Origin: Pseudomonas duriflava
GTDB taxonomy: Bacteria; Pseudomonadota; Gammaproteobacteria; Pseudomonadales; Pseudomonadaceae
Length of the DNA: 47,277 nt
Direction: 5' to 3'
Assembly: GCF_007830155.1 (NCBI RefSeq)
Contig: NZ_VLKY01000021.1
Coordinates: 1 to 47,277, forward strand
Shown: piece after piece, positions 35,093 through 42,592 of the stretch
Layout: the number at the start of each line of letters is the position of its first letter
Numbering within the stretch: position 1 is the first letter of the stretch
Program-made: the position numbers and the translations under genes
Notes under the pieces: model-generated
Database searches by the model: none
The model's input: the letters and a program-made list of their open reading frames with translations, nothing else
Told to the model about the DNA's origin: nothing

Positions 35093-35418
35093 TACGCTCT
35101 CCTTGGCTGGCCGATCATCTTGGCCATACGGTCTATGGTTTCGTTGATACGGGCCTGCCGCTGCTTGGCCCTGACTTCTGGGGGATAGTCGTGAAACGCC
35201 TTCATGCGCTCCTGGTACGCTGCTTCACGCTCAGCCTGTCGTGCTTTGCGTAGCTTTGCGGTGCCGTCCAGCTCATCGGCACGCTGCTCAAGCATTTCTG
35301 CTGCCCGAATCTCTGGCTCACTGGATACGCTCCGATCAGCCATTGCTGCCTGCCAGCGAATAGCCAGCGCCTTGTCGCGTAGCTCTTGAGCCCGCAAATG
35401 CACGTCATAGTCCGTCAT
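35092..35418 (-). CDS. Charged helical phage protein, unknown
   Basis: 108 residues starting MTDYDVHLRAQELRDKALA, rich in Arg, Ala and Glu; probably coiled coil. A start at GTG 35442 is possible; neither has a strong ribosome site. First of the long ATGA-linked series downstream of the structured region. Confidence 0.62.
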   Translation of the reverse strand: MTDYDVHLRAQELRDKALAIRWQAAMADRSVSSEPEIRAAEMLEQRADELDGTAKLRKARQAEREAAYQERMKAFHDYPPEVRAKQRQARINETIDRMAKMIGQPRRA

Positions 35419-35510
35419 GGTCTGTACTCGTGATGAGCGCACATAGGGCAGCCAGCTCCCGCCTGTTGAGGTGAATGAGAACTGACTGGCTTATGTGTGC
35501 TGGGGAGGGA

Positions 35511-35637
35511 GGTTGTACTGGTGTTGATCCGGCCGGTGCTGATCTCCGGCTTGGTAGCGTCGCCGCGCTAGGATTTACCTAGCACTACCCGGTCCTTGGC
35601 GCATCAGCCTGCGCATTCGGATCAACCCACTACAACC
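35511..35637. ncRNA. Candidate multi-stem structured RNA
   Basis: Closing stem: GGTTGTA (35511-35517) with TACAACC (35631-35637), and TTGATCCG (35524-35531) with CGGATCAA (35618-35625). Inside are three hairpins: GCCGG/CCGGC (35532-35536, 35546-35550); GGTAG/CTACC (35553-35557, 35585-35589) enclosing GCTAGG/CCTAGC (35567-35572, 35578-35583); and GCGCA/TGCGC (35599-35603, 35610-35614). The shape is a cloverleaf, but it lacks tRNA loop signatures. It lies in a non-coding gap of the leftward operon. Strand unknown; minus is likelier given the operon. Confidence 0.55.
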
Positions 35638-35742
35638 TGAAGCCATACCCCTCCGTAGAGGGGCAGGGAGGGCCATACCGGACGCTTCTCAGCGATGGCA
35701 GGGATGCCAGCAGGTGCTGACCAAGAGGGGGATTTATGGGCA

Positions 35743-35769
35743 ATAAAAAACCCGCTCAGTGGCGGGTTT
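35743..35769 (-). terminator. Terminator after the ribbon-helix-helix gene
   Basis: 8-bp stem AAACCCGC (35748-35755) with GCGGGTTT (35762-35769); the A-run at 35743-35747 gives U5 or more on the minus strand. A tL1-like early terminator by position. Confidence 0.8.
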
Positions 35770-35788
35770 CGTTCAATCACTCGCGCTG

Positions 35789-35965
35789 TCAGTCATTGTT
35801 TTGAGATTTACTCACTACAGCGGATGACAGGTCTCTTAAGGCATCCTGTAACGCATTCCTTAAATATTCCTCAATAGGAACTCCGGCTTCTTTAGCCAGC
35901 TCAACAGCTGCGGCGTATGTTTCATCGTCTAGCTTTAGCGTTAACGGCTTTCCACTCTCACTCAT
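35789..35965 (-). CDS. Small ribbon-helix-helix-like protein
   Basis: 58 residues (MSESGKPLTLKLDDETYAAAVELAKEAG then IEEYLRNALQDAL), the strand-helix-helix pattern of Arc/CopG DNA-binding proteins. AGGAG six bases before ATG 35965 fixes this start; a longer frame upstream is not needed. First gene after the presumed PL promoter, followed by a terminator. Confidence 0.7.
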   Translation of the reverse strand: MSESGKPLTLKLDDETYAAAVELAKEAGVPIEEYLRNALQDALRDLSSAVVSKSQNND

Positions 35966-36161
35966 ATATTGATCTCCTGCATTCCAAAGCGCCCTCTTGG
36001 AAGGCGCTTCAGTAATGCTCTCATAAAGAACTTGGTTCCAGTCGGTCTCGCTGAACGAATCATTGCGAGGCTGGGGGATCATTTCGCTGTCCCGGCTATC
36101 CGGCGTTCGGATCGTGTGGCCCTTGTTAGGGCCAGAAGCGTCAAGCGCTTCGATGGAGCAA

Positions 36162-36204
36162 AGTTAACCATCGGTTTGTTTATCGGTCAATACCATCGGT
36201 TAAT
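36162..36204 (-). promoter_or_regulatory. Leftward early promoter PL with operators
   Basis: Operators AACCATCGGTT at 36167-36177 and ACCATCGGTT at 36192-36201, with a half-site (TATCGGT) between them. On the minus strand TTGACC (36190-36185) and TTAACT (36168-36163) form a promoter with a 16-base spacer that overlaps the operators. The same operator sequence occurs at the cI-cro region about 3 kb away. Confidence 0.72.
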
Positions 36205-36288
36205 TATTTTTGCGTAGAGGCACCTTGCTATCAGTGCTTTAGATGAGATACTGTTCTTTTATCCAGTATTTAAGAATGGAGTTATGTA

Positions 36289-36528
36289 ATGCCGAAGGCC
36301 GCTAGCCCAGTAGTTTCAGCCCAGGAGCGACTAGCAATCAGGATCTCGAACATGATCAATACGCCGAAAGCTCAAATGCAGCGGCGCGTAGTGATCCATA
36401 GACTGGATAGCGAGCCAGACGAGGCATGGGAAGGGGTGTTGGAAATGCTCAGGGAGACGCATGGACTAGAAATGATTTCTAGTGATGAGGATACGATAAC
36501 GCTGGGATGGCGGTATGAGCTCGGATAA
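36289..36528 (+). CDS. DUF1654-like protein
   Basis: 79 residues with the SAQERLAIRISNMINTPKAQ and RRVVIHRLDSEPDEAWEGVLEML pattern of Pseudomonas DUF1654 proteins, function unknown. GGAG lies before the ATG and a strong hairpin follows. It is transcribed away from PL, so it may be expressed in the lysogen. Confidence 0.78.
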   Translation: MPKAASPVVSAQERLAIRISNMINTPKAQMQRRVVIHRLDSEPDEAWEGVLEMLRETHGLEMISSDEDTITLGWRYELG

Positions 36529-36573
36529 CACTTGGATCGTAAATAAGGAAAAGATGGGTTTTTGTATGAAAAA

Positions 36574-36608
36574 TTTAAATCAGCCTAAATAATGTAGGCT
36601 GATTTAAA
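36574..36608. terminator. Bidirectional terminator
   Basis: Perfect 14-bp stem (36574-36587 with 36595-36608), seven-base loop. It separates the DUF1654 gene from the convergent two-gene cassette. A U5 run follows on the minus strand. Confidence 0.85.
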
Positions 36609-36621
36609 GTGTCACTATCTA

Positions 36622-37188
36622 TTACTCATGTAGCTTGTGGCCTAAATAATATAGTCCCCAAAAGGTTGCTAGTATTAACTGAAAAAACATAATTGCATAA
36701 ATCAGTATAGAGGAGCAGATGAGGTAGAATCCAAAATTAATTTGATTTAACGTGTATTTGGATATGTCTATTCCGTAGCTTGTTAAAAATACGGAGAAGA
36801 TGATTAGGACAATACTTTGGGCTGTAAGAAACGCAAATAGCATTGCGAGAAATCTTCTTCTGGTTAATCCCACCCAATTTTCTATTCCGCCATCCCTGAC
36901 TATTACTTTTGGGGTCGGCTCAGGTAGCGCTTCGTCAATATCAGACCTTCCAAAAGTAGCTATAGCTGCTAGCGCTGCAATATAAAAGCCAGGAAGAGAC
37001 TGTATAAAAGATAGTAATGCCTGTATAGCGCCGCCAGTCTTAATTATGTTAAGGATATCGCTGAAGTAATATGCGGAAGAAAAAGAAATTAATGCAAGGA
37101 TTATCGGGTAAAGCCAGTCTACTACCCATTTATAAGGATGCCTAATTGAAAGGTAACTAAAAGGCCTAACCAATTGTCCTATAATCAT
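36622..37188 (-). CDS. Four-helix membrane protein of a two-gene accessory cassette
   Basis: 188 residues with about four hydrophobic segments (roughly 23-45, 57-80, 112-138, 150-180), a cytoplasmic-looking loop (FGRSDIDEALPEPTPKVIV, about 81-100) and a short basic/polar end. Not recognised. It is AT-rich compared with its neighbours and lies 11 bases after the 330-aa gene, so it is the second gene of that operon. Position beside the repressor and membrane topology suggest an effector, for example in superinfection exclusion; this is inference. Confidence 0.72.
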   Translation of the reverse strand: MIIGQLVRPFSYLSIRHPYKWVVDWLYPIILALISFSSAYYFSDILNIIKTGGAIQALLSFIQSLPGFYIAALAAIATFGRSDIDEALPEPTPKVIVRDGGIENWVGLTRRRFLAMLFAFLTAQSIVLIIFSVFLTSYGIDISKYTLNQINFGFYLICSSILIYAIMFFQLILATFWGLYYLGHKLHE

Positions 37189-37199
37189 TTTGAGGCACC

Positions 37200-38192
37200 T
37201 TATATATAGCTAACCATTTTCTTTATGATAAGCTCTTGTATCTCATCAAAGCTATTTGTTTTTATTAAACCCATATTGAGTGAGTGCTTCTTCACGTATG
37301 CTTCAGGAGCCTCAAGTATCCCGGTGTCCGAGAGCATGGTAGCGTCTTTCGTGTCGCCAGATTCTGTGACAAACTTCAGACGTATCTGCTTGTATTCTTG
37401 GTGCTGCTTGGTGATTGTATTTCTTATGCCGCGTAAGGCAGACATCGTATCGCCTATAAGATCAGCGCTAGGCTCAAGTGTTACAGTACGCTTTCTCTCT
37501 TTGACGAAGCCGCGTTCATCCCATGTTGCCCCAACGCCTGAGTAACTAACTAACTCAACAGAAGATAACTGACCGTTTTCTAAGTCTTTAACAAACTGGT
37601 CTGATGGGTGCCCTCGAAAAGTCACGTCATGTATATGATGAACCATCAAAGGATCGCCGTTTTTATCTACTGCTCTGTTAATATTAGGAATTTTGTAATT
37701 GTCTGCTAACTGTTTTTTGCAGTGCCGGATAATATGACCAATATAAGAATGTATTGTTGTGGCGTTTAGTCCTGATCCATATGCACTCTCGAATATGCAC
37801 AAATACTGATTTTTTCCAATATATGCGTCAAGAAAAAGGATAATGTGAGCAGAGTATTCGCCACCGTGGTCGTTGGGTTTTTTATGTACTATGCGGCTTT
37901 TTGTCGTTGGGTCACTTGATACTGAATCTGGTGCAGACGGATCGCTCCTGTTGATAAGGAATATGGCTCTGTCCTTTTCCAGGCGGAAATCCTGTATGTA
38001 ATTACTAGGCGAGTTGGCTGTGTATCCTTTGTGCAAAAAGTTGTCGCCTGCCAAGTAAAGATGAGATATATGAGATGCTATGTCTCTAAGTGATTTAGGG
38101 TGTGTGGAAAAGTCCGCTGTATTTCCTTTTGCCCGGCTTTGTCCTTTTGCAGAAAGTATGATGTCGTAAAAATATACTGTTCTTTTAGCCAT
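37200..38192 (-). CDS. Unknown 330-residue protein of the accessory cassette
   Basis: Soluble 330-residue protein (MAKRTVYFYDIILSAKGQ...), AT-rich, with no transmembrane segment. Visible blocks include SAHIILFLDAYIGKNQYLCIFE, HHIHDVTFRGHPSDQFV and a helical C-terminus. I recognise no family. The start lacks a good ribosome site. Cotranscribed with the membrane protein downstream and placed between repressor and early operon, where phages often carry lysogen-expressed accessory genes. A sensor role is possible but not shown. Confidence 0.7.
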   Translation of the reverse strand: MAKRTVYFYDIILSAKGQSRAKGNTADFSTHPKSLRDIASHISHLYLAGDNFLHKGYTANSPSNYIQDFRLEKDRAIFLINRSDPSAPDSVSSDPTTKSRIVHKKPNDHGGEYSAHIILFLDAYIGKNQYLCIFESAYGSGLNATTIHSYIGHIIRHCKKQLADNYKIPNINRAVDKNGDPLMVHHIHDVTFRGHPSDQFVKDLENGQLSSVELVSYSGVGATWDERGFVKERKRTVTLEPSADLIGDTMSALRGIRNTITKQHQEYKQIRLKFVTESGDTKDATMLSDTGILEAPEAYVKKHSLNMGLIKTNSFDEIQELIIKKMVSYI

Positions 38193-38319
38193 TATATAAA
38201 TCGCAGACTTATGGTTGGGTGTATAGTTATTTGCGTATTGCCAGTTTTCTGTTCAAAGATAACTCGCTTTTGCAAAGGATTTATAATTTCAAAACGCATG
38301 CAGTATTCATCATGCCTAA

Positions 38320-39219
38320 TCAAACTCTATGAGCATTCCAAACTAGAAGCACGCGCGCTTGGATAAAAGTTTCATCCCGACGAATTGGTTTGTCTTTATG
38401 GAGTGGATTGTCTGAGATCATCTCAAAATGTTCAGAATCAGCGATCTCTAGGCGCTTGATGTAGAGCAGGCCTTGCCAGGAGAAGAGGTAGATACCGTCT
38501 CCAGTGAATTCACGCACACTGGCATCCACAATCAATGGATCCCGATGTCTAATGGTCGGCTCCATCGATTGTCCCCAGCCAGTAACGATCTTGAGGTGGT
38601 TCGGGTCGTCATAAGTCACCCCTAGCTCACGTAGGTGTGACTCGCTTACCCTCACATCTCTTAGGATCTCCGCGTAATCGGATGCGATCTGTCCGCCACC
38701 CATAGCAGCACGGACGTCGTAATGAGCAATATGGATCTCATCGCCAACCAGGCCGGGATTGATGATGTTGGCACTAATCACATCGCCAGATACAAGTTTG
38801 GTTTCCGCTGTCTCGGTTACAGCATCAGCAATCCGCTGTCTGGCCTCTTCTGAAAGATTTTTTCCATGCTTTGCCAGCATCTGGCTTACCAGATCAGCAG
38901 CTGAAGTAGCCTCCTGAGGTTCTTCTGGCTCTTCCAGGCCAGACCTCATTGCGGCAGACATTGCCCCTATTTCCTGAGCAAGTCTCGGGCTGAAATCAGC
39001 TACGTCTACCTGTAAAGCTTTAGCCAGAATCGCAGCAAATTTCGCGTTCAGCGGATTCAGGCCTTTGAAATAAAGGTTTACAGCAGGCGCAGACATGCCT
39101 GCCATTTCAGCCAGTTTCTTTTGGCTGAGCTTCAAGGGGCCTTTCTTTTTAAGGAAAAGCTCATGTGCCGCTTGGCATTCGGCCAATCGGTCGGGAGGAA
39201 GAGCACGCTTTTTGTTCAT
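38320..39219 (-). CDS. cI: cI-like prophage repressor (S24 self-cleaving)
   Basis: 299 residues: N-terminal helix-turn-helix (LSQKKLAEMAGMSAPAVNLYFKG, about 31-53) and a LexA/S24 peptidase-like domain with Ser218 in GQSMEP and Lys255 in LLYIKRL; a likely cleavage region is RAAMGGG (170-176). It should hold the prophage silent and be inactivated by RecA. Start at 39219 (MNKKRALPP); longer frames upstream run through the operators and cro. No Shine-Dalgarno is visible, possibly leaderless as in lambda PRM. Operator 39233-39243 abuts its start. Confidence 0.92.
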   Translation of the reverse strand: MNKKRALPPDRLAECQAAHELFLKKKGPLKLSQKKLAEMAGMSAPAVNLYFKGLNPLNAKFAAILAKALQVDVADFSPRLAQEIGAMSAAMRSGLEEPEEPQEATSAADLVSQMLAKHGKNLSEEARQRIADAVTETAETKLVSGDVISANIINPGLVGDEIHIAHYDVRAAMGGGQIASDYAEILRDVRVSESHLRELGVTYDDPNHLKIVTGWGQSMEPTIRHRDPLIVDASVREFTGDGIYLFSWQGLLYIKRLEIADSEHFEMISDNPLHKDKPIRRDETFIQARVLLVWNAHRV

Positions 39220-39232
39220 GGGCGCGATCATA

Positions 39233-39303
39233 AACCAATGGTTAAAAACTGGAAGAAACCATCGGTATTGCAAAAAAGCTAACCGATGGTTAATATTCTG
39301 GTA
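39233..39303 (+). promoter_or_regulatory. cI-cro control region: PR and three operators
   Basis: Operators AACCAATGGTT (39233-39243), AACCATCGGTA (39257-39267) and AACCGATGGTT (39281-39291) share AACC-N3-GGTT arms. PR is TTGCAA (39268-39273), 17 bases, TAATAT (39291-39296), with the third operator inside the spacer. cro starts 21 bases after the expected transcription start. Confidence 0.82.
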
Positions 39304-39323
39304 TCTACACCAGAGGCACGACC

Positions 39324-39527
39324 ATGAAAGAAAGCACTCTCGAATCCTTTGTGGCCGCGAAAGGACAGTCCGAAGCTGCAAGGCTTCTACGAGTGACCCC
39401 TCCGGCAATTCACAAAGCTATTTCTACCAAGCGGGACATCCGTGTTCTTGAGCTTCCCGATGGAAGTTTTCGAGCCGTTGAGTCACGCCCATTTCCATCC
39501 CAATCACCCAAATTTCAAGCCGCTTAA
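39324..39527 (+). CDS. cro: Cro-like repressor
   Basis: 67 residues; helix-turn-helix GQSEAARLLRVTPPAIHKAIS (about 14-34), then a short RDIRVLELPDGSF strand. AGAGG precedes the ATG. First gene of the rightward early operon and divergent from cI, the Cro position. It should bind the same operators and favour lytic growth. Confidence 0.88.
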   Translation: MKESTLESFVAAKGQSEAARLLRVTPPAIHKAISTKRDIRVLELPDGSFRAVESRPFPSQSPKFQAA

Positions 39528-39550
39528 CTGGCATCAGGAGCAGTACCAGC

Positions 39551-39766
39551 ATGAGCTACGCAAACCCCGCAGACCGCCGTGACAACAGGCACAAGGTCAG
39601 CCTCAACAGCACGTTGAACAAAATCATCACTAAGTCAGCCGCTCGCGCTCGTAAGCAGAACGCCACCTTCTTGCTTGAGCTGATTGAGTGGGCAATCGAG
39701 AACGGCGCCGTTGAAGAAATCGTCGGTAACGACCTGTTGAGAGCCGACGAGTCTAGCGTGGCCTGA
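39551..39766 (+). CDS. Small phage protein, possibly DNA-binding
   Basis: 71 residues, basic N-terminus (MSYANPADRRDNRHKVSLNS) then helices (LNKIITKSAARARKQNATFLLELIEWAIENG) resembling a ribbon-helix-helix or CII-position regulator. By position between cro and O it could correspond to cII, but the sequence does not prove it. AGGAG lies 11 bases upstream. Confidence 0.65.
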   Translation: MSYANPADRRDNRHKVSLNSTLNKIITKSAARARKQNATFLLELIEWAIENGAVEEIVGNDLLRADESSVA

Positions 39767-39785
39767 AGGGCCATAAGGGGCCCAA

Positions 39786-40007
39786 ATGCTGTGCTTTGAA
39801 GACTTGAAGCCGGAAGCAAGAGCAGAGGTTGAGCGCTTGATGACGGCGAAAGGACAGAGCCTCGATGAGGCAATAGAAGAAATAGTAACAAGCGGGATAG
39901 CAATGGGCGGCCTGACCTTTGCGGGTCGTCCCAAAGCCAAGGTAACGCAGATCTTAGGACCACCCAAGGAGGTGGGCCAAAGAAGGGACAAAAAAGATAC
40001 GAATTAG
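39786..40007 (+). CDS. Small phage protein, unknown
   Basis: 73 residues (MLCFEDLKPEARAEVERLMTAKG... RRDKKDTN), with a helical first half and a basic Gly/Pro/Lys end. AGGGG precedes the ATG. Not recognised. Confidence 0.6.
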   Translation: MLCFEDLKPEARAEVERLMTAKGQSLDEAIEEIVTSGIAMGGLTFAGRPKAKVTQILGPPKEVGQRRDKKDTN

Positions 40008-40026
40008 CCCTTTTACGGGCAAGAAA

Positions 40027-40048
40027 AAGCCGGTGGCTAGACCGGCTT
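40027..40048 (+). terminator. Possible early rightward hairpin (tR1 position)
   Basis: Perfect 8-bp stem AAGCCGGT/ACCGGCTT with six-base loop before the replication gene. There is no T-run, so if it terminates it would need Rho or act weakly. Confidence 0.4.
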
Positions 40049-40076
40049 CCTCAGTACCTCAAGTTCGAGACGAAGT

Positions 40077-40892
40077 ATGAATAACGTAATCCAGCTTAGC
40101 AAGTCCCAGGGGTTTACCCGAATGGACAACGACCTATACGAAGCCCTGATTGGGGCTGACTTGTCCGGTCGTGAGCTTCGGGTAGCACTGGCTATCCACC
40201 GACTCACTATCGGCTTCAACACTCAAACGTCCCGTATTGCTGCTTCGGTTATCGCCAAGCTATCAGGCATTCATGCGGACAACGTATCCCGAATCATCTC
40301 TGAGCTTCTTCGTCAGCGTGTCATTTTCCGTACTGGTGGTAGCCGTAGTCCTATCGGTATCAGCCCAGTTTCTGAGTGGAAAATTGATGCTCAAAACGAC
40401 GATAAATCGAATCTGACGAAATCCTGCGAAACTGTCGTATTTGACAGGTCGAGACTGTCGAAAACGACAGACTATAAAGACAGTAAAGACATAACTAACT
40501 CTAACGAGTTAGTAACGCCCGCAAAGTCATCGGTGATTTCAAAGCCGAAAGCCAAGACGGCAAAGCCAGCAACAGGCATCAAAAAACTCTTGGCTGATAA
40601 CCCGCACGGCGCATCAGAAAAAATCCTCACTGAATACCTCGCTCTTCGCAAAGCTAAGCGCGCACCTATCACCGATACCGTGTGGGCTTCGATCAACACC
40701 GAGCTTGGAATCCTGGCCAGTCATGGACTATCCGCCGATGAATCCCTAGCGGTTGCAATCAAGGCGGCGTGGCAGGGTTTTGAGAGCGAGTGGGTATTAA
40801 ACCGTATGCGCCGGTCAGCGCCTCTTGTTCGCCAATCCAATGAGCCCGACTTCGATAGCGTCGAGTGGGCTAATGATCTTGGAGAGTGGTGA
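40077..40892 (+). CDS. Phage replication initiator, O-like
   Basis: 271 residues. The N-terminal part (FTRMDNDLYEALIGADLSGRELRVALAIHRLTIGFN and IAKLSGIHADNVSRIISELLRQ) is the phage replication protein O winged-helix domain that binds origin repeats. A charged linker (about 105-175) is encoded by the palindrome-rich DNA proposed as the origin, and the C-terminus (VWASINTELGILASHGLS) should contact the P-like loader. The ATG has a weak ribosome site. Confidence 0.87.
   Translation: MNNVIQLSKSQGFTRMDNDLYEALIGADLSGRELRVALAIHRLTIGFNTQTSRIAASVIAKLSGIHADNVSRIISELLRQRVIFRTGGSRSPIGISPVSEWKIDAQNDDKSNLTKSCETVVFDRSRLSKTTDYKDSKDITNSNELVTPAKSSVISKPKAKTAKPATGIKKLLADNPHGASEKILTEYLALRKAKRAPITDTVWASINTELGILASHGLSADESLAVAIKAAWQGFESEWVLNRMRRSAPLVRQSNEPDFDSVEWANDLGEW
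40412..40513 (+). other. Candidate replication origin inside the O-like gene
   Basis: Clustered repeats in the linker-coding region: palindromes at 40432-40447 (CTGTCGTATTTGACAG), 40455-40470 (CTGTCGAAAACGACAG) and 40494-40513 (8-bp arms ACTAACTC/GAGTTAGT), preceded by related CTGACGAAAT and CTGCGAAACT. AT-rich stretches lie between. Lambda ori has the same placement. Confidence 0.55.
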
Positions 40893-41560
40893 TGAAAAAT
40901 GTTGTGGACATTACCAAGAGCCTGCCTGCGGTCATGGGAAAGGCGAAGCCTGAAGAAATTAAGCCAGCCCCGGCATTCATCGACGAAAAGAGCGCCCGCG
41001 TTGTGAACTCTCTCTTCCGTGAACTTCAGTCCATCTTTCCAGCGTGGCGTCAGGCTTGGCCCACTGACAAGGCACTGGATCACGCCAAGGCAACATGGAC
41101 CAAGGGCTTTCGTGATGCCGGAATCACGAGCATAGAACAGATCAAGTTCGGTATTCAGGCCTGTCGGAGTCTGGGTACTGACTTTGCTCCAAGCGTTGGC
41201 AAATTTATCCAGATGTGCCAGCCAACGGCCGAGATGCTTGGCTTGCCATCTGCTGAAAAAGCCTATGCCGAGGCCTGCCGCAATGCTCACCCATCTGCTG
41301 ACCGTCATTGGACCCATGCAGCCGTGATGCATGCCACCAACGAAACTGGCTTCTACAACCTGAACACGCTTAAGGAAGACGAGAGCCGCAAGCTTTTCAT
41401 GCGCAACTACGAGATAGCCTGCCGCATGGTTGAAAAAGGTGAGCCGCTGAAGGAGATCCCGAAGGCGCTTCCAGCTGAGGTCAAGACGCCTGCTAACCCA
41501 TCCATTGCACTGGCCGAGCTTAAGAAGATGCGCGAGATGGTTAGGGGAGGCCGGGCATGA
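40892..41560 (+). CDS. Phage replication protein P-like (helicase loader)
   Basis: 222 residues; resembles phage replication protein P, which loads host DnaB helicase. Pattern: ARVVNSLFRELQSIFPAWRQAWP, WTKGFRDAGI and FGIQACRSLGTDFAPSVGKFIQMC. ATG 40892 overlaps the O-like stop (TGATG) and is preceded by GGAGAG; two GTG codons just upstream are less likely. Confidence 0.85.
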   Translation: MKNVVDITKSLPAVMGKAKPEEIKPAPAFIDEKSARVVNSLFRELQSIFPAWRQAWPTDKALDHAKATWTKGFRDAGITSIEQIKFGIQACRSLGTDFAPSVGKFIQMCQPTAEMLGLPSAEKAYAEACRNAHPSADRHWTHAAVMHATNETGFYNLNTLKEDESRKLFMRNYEIACRMVEKGEPLKEIPKALPAEVKTPANPSIALAELKKMREMVRGGRA

Positions 41561-41697
41561 GCAAGTTTATAGACAGCTTCCCTCTTATTACCGTCATTTG
41601 CTCGACGCTTCTACTGGTGTTCGTTGCTTTTAACCTGGGTGCAGACCTAGGTGCAATCAGATATGCCGCGACCCATAAGTGTGAGGTCCAGCCATGA
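41557..41697 (+). CDS. 46-residue membrane protein
   Basis: Frame MSKFIDSFPLITVICSTLLL then VFVAFNLGADLG, with one hydrophobic helix, ending KCEVQP. ATGA overlaps with both the P-like gene (41557-41560) and the following gene (41694-41697). Not recognised. Confidence 0.62.
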   Translation: MSKFIDSFPLITVICSTLLLVFVAFNLGADLGAIRYAATHKCEVQP

Positions 41698-41891
41698 ACT
41701 GGAAGCAAGACGGCAAGTACGCCCTACGAGGCGAGCATGGCTACCAAATCGGCAAGTACATCGTAGATGGCAAGCCTCGCTATATAGCTTGGCTAGGCAT
41801 GGAAGCTCTAGGTGAGCGCTGCGACACCGTGCAAGAGGCGAAGGAGCGCTGTGAGCGTCATCTGCAGATCATGGGGAGGGAAGCGGCATGA
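41694..41891 (+). CDS. Small phage protein, unknown
   Basis: 65 residues (MNWKQDGKYALRGEHGYQIGKYIVDGKPRY...), a beta-rich first half and a helical end (QEAKERCERHLQIMG). Similar short proteins recur in Pseudomonas phages. ATGA overlap with the methyltransferase gene. Confidence 0.7.
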   Translation: MNWKQDGKYALRGEHGYQIGKYIVDGKPRYIAWLGMEALGERCDTVQEAKERCERHLQIMGREAA

Positions 41892-42592
41892 GCACGGTAA
41901 TCAAGAGAGTAATAGGTGACGCTACCTTGTACTTGGGAGACTGCCTTGAGGTTCTTCCAATGCTTAGCGGTGTAGATGCGCTAATCACTGACCCCCCGTA
42001 TGGAATTAATGAAAACAGTAAAAAGGTTGCCAGCCGCTCTAATACAGCCAAAGCCAAAGACTATGGCGTTTTTGATTGGGACAAGTCTGCCCCAACTGCA
42101 GAACTGATTGAGCTTATGCGCAGCAAGGCCAAGTGGCATGCCCTATTTGGAGGTAACTACTTTGACCTTCCGGCTACTAGCTGCTGGCTCGTTTGGGACA
42201 AGTTAAACACCGGTGATTTTGCGGACTGCGAATTAGCTTGGACCAATTGGCCTAAAGCCGTTCGGCGTATTCAGTGGCGTTGGAATGGGATGATTCGGCA
42301 GGGAAATGAAGAAAGATTCCACCCAACTCAAAAGCCACTGGCTGTTATGAAATGGGTAATCGATCTGTGCCCCTCAGCTCAAACAGTTCTAGATCCGTTC
42401 ATGGGGTCAGGGACTACTGGTGTAGCAGCTATCCAGATGGGGCGGAAATTCATCGGGATAGAGCGAGATGAAAGGTACTTCGAAACGGCATGCAAGCGGA
42501 TTGAAGAAGCTATGCGTCAGGTGGATATGTTCACGTGCCAAGCCCAAGAGTCGCCTGTAACGAATGATCTTTTCTCGGAGGGGGTCGCATGA
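41888..42592 (+). CDS. Orphan DNA methyltransferase (probably N6-adenine, beta class)
   Basis: 234 residues. Catalytic DPPYGI (35-40) precedes the AdoMet-binding DPFMGSGTTGVAA (169-181), the beta-class order; DPPY favours adenine-N6 over cytosine-N4. HPTQKPLAVMKWVIDLC is the conserved lead-in to motif I. No restriction endonuclease gene is next to it, so it likely protects phage DNA or regulates. Target sequence unknown. ATGA overlap with the upstream gene. Confidence 0.92.
   Translation: MSTVIKRVIGDATLYLGDCLEVLPMLSGVDALITDPPYGINENSKKVASRSNTAKAKDYGVFDWDKSAPTAELIELMRSKAKWHALFGGNYFDLPATSCWLVWDKLNTGDFADCELAWTNWPKAVRRIQWRWNGMIRQGNEERFHPTQKPLAVMKWVIDLCPSAQTVLDPFMGSGTTGVAAIQMGRKFIGIERDERYFETACKRIEEAMRQVDMFTCQAQESPVTNDLFSEGVA

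Noticed and set aside
30283-35418. Repeated short overlaps suggesting a CRISPR or tandem repeat array
   Set aside because: No regularly spaced direct repeats; the periodicity is only the ATGA gene junctions.
35511-35637. tRNA gene reading of the cloverleaf-like structure
   Set aside because: No T-loop (TTC), no D-loop GG, no CCA end and wrong arm lengths.
36622-38192. Identification of the cassette as Kiwa or another named defence system
   Set aside because: Only the size and topology are similar; gene order differs and no diagnostic motif is visible.
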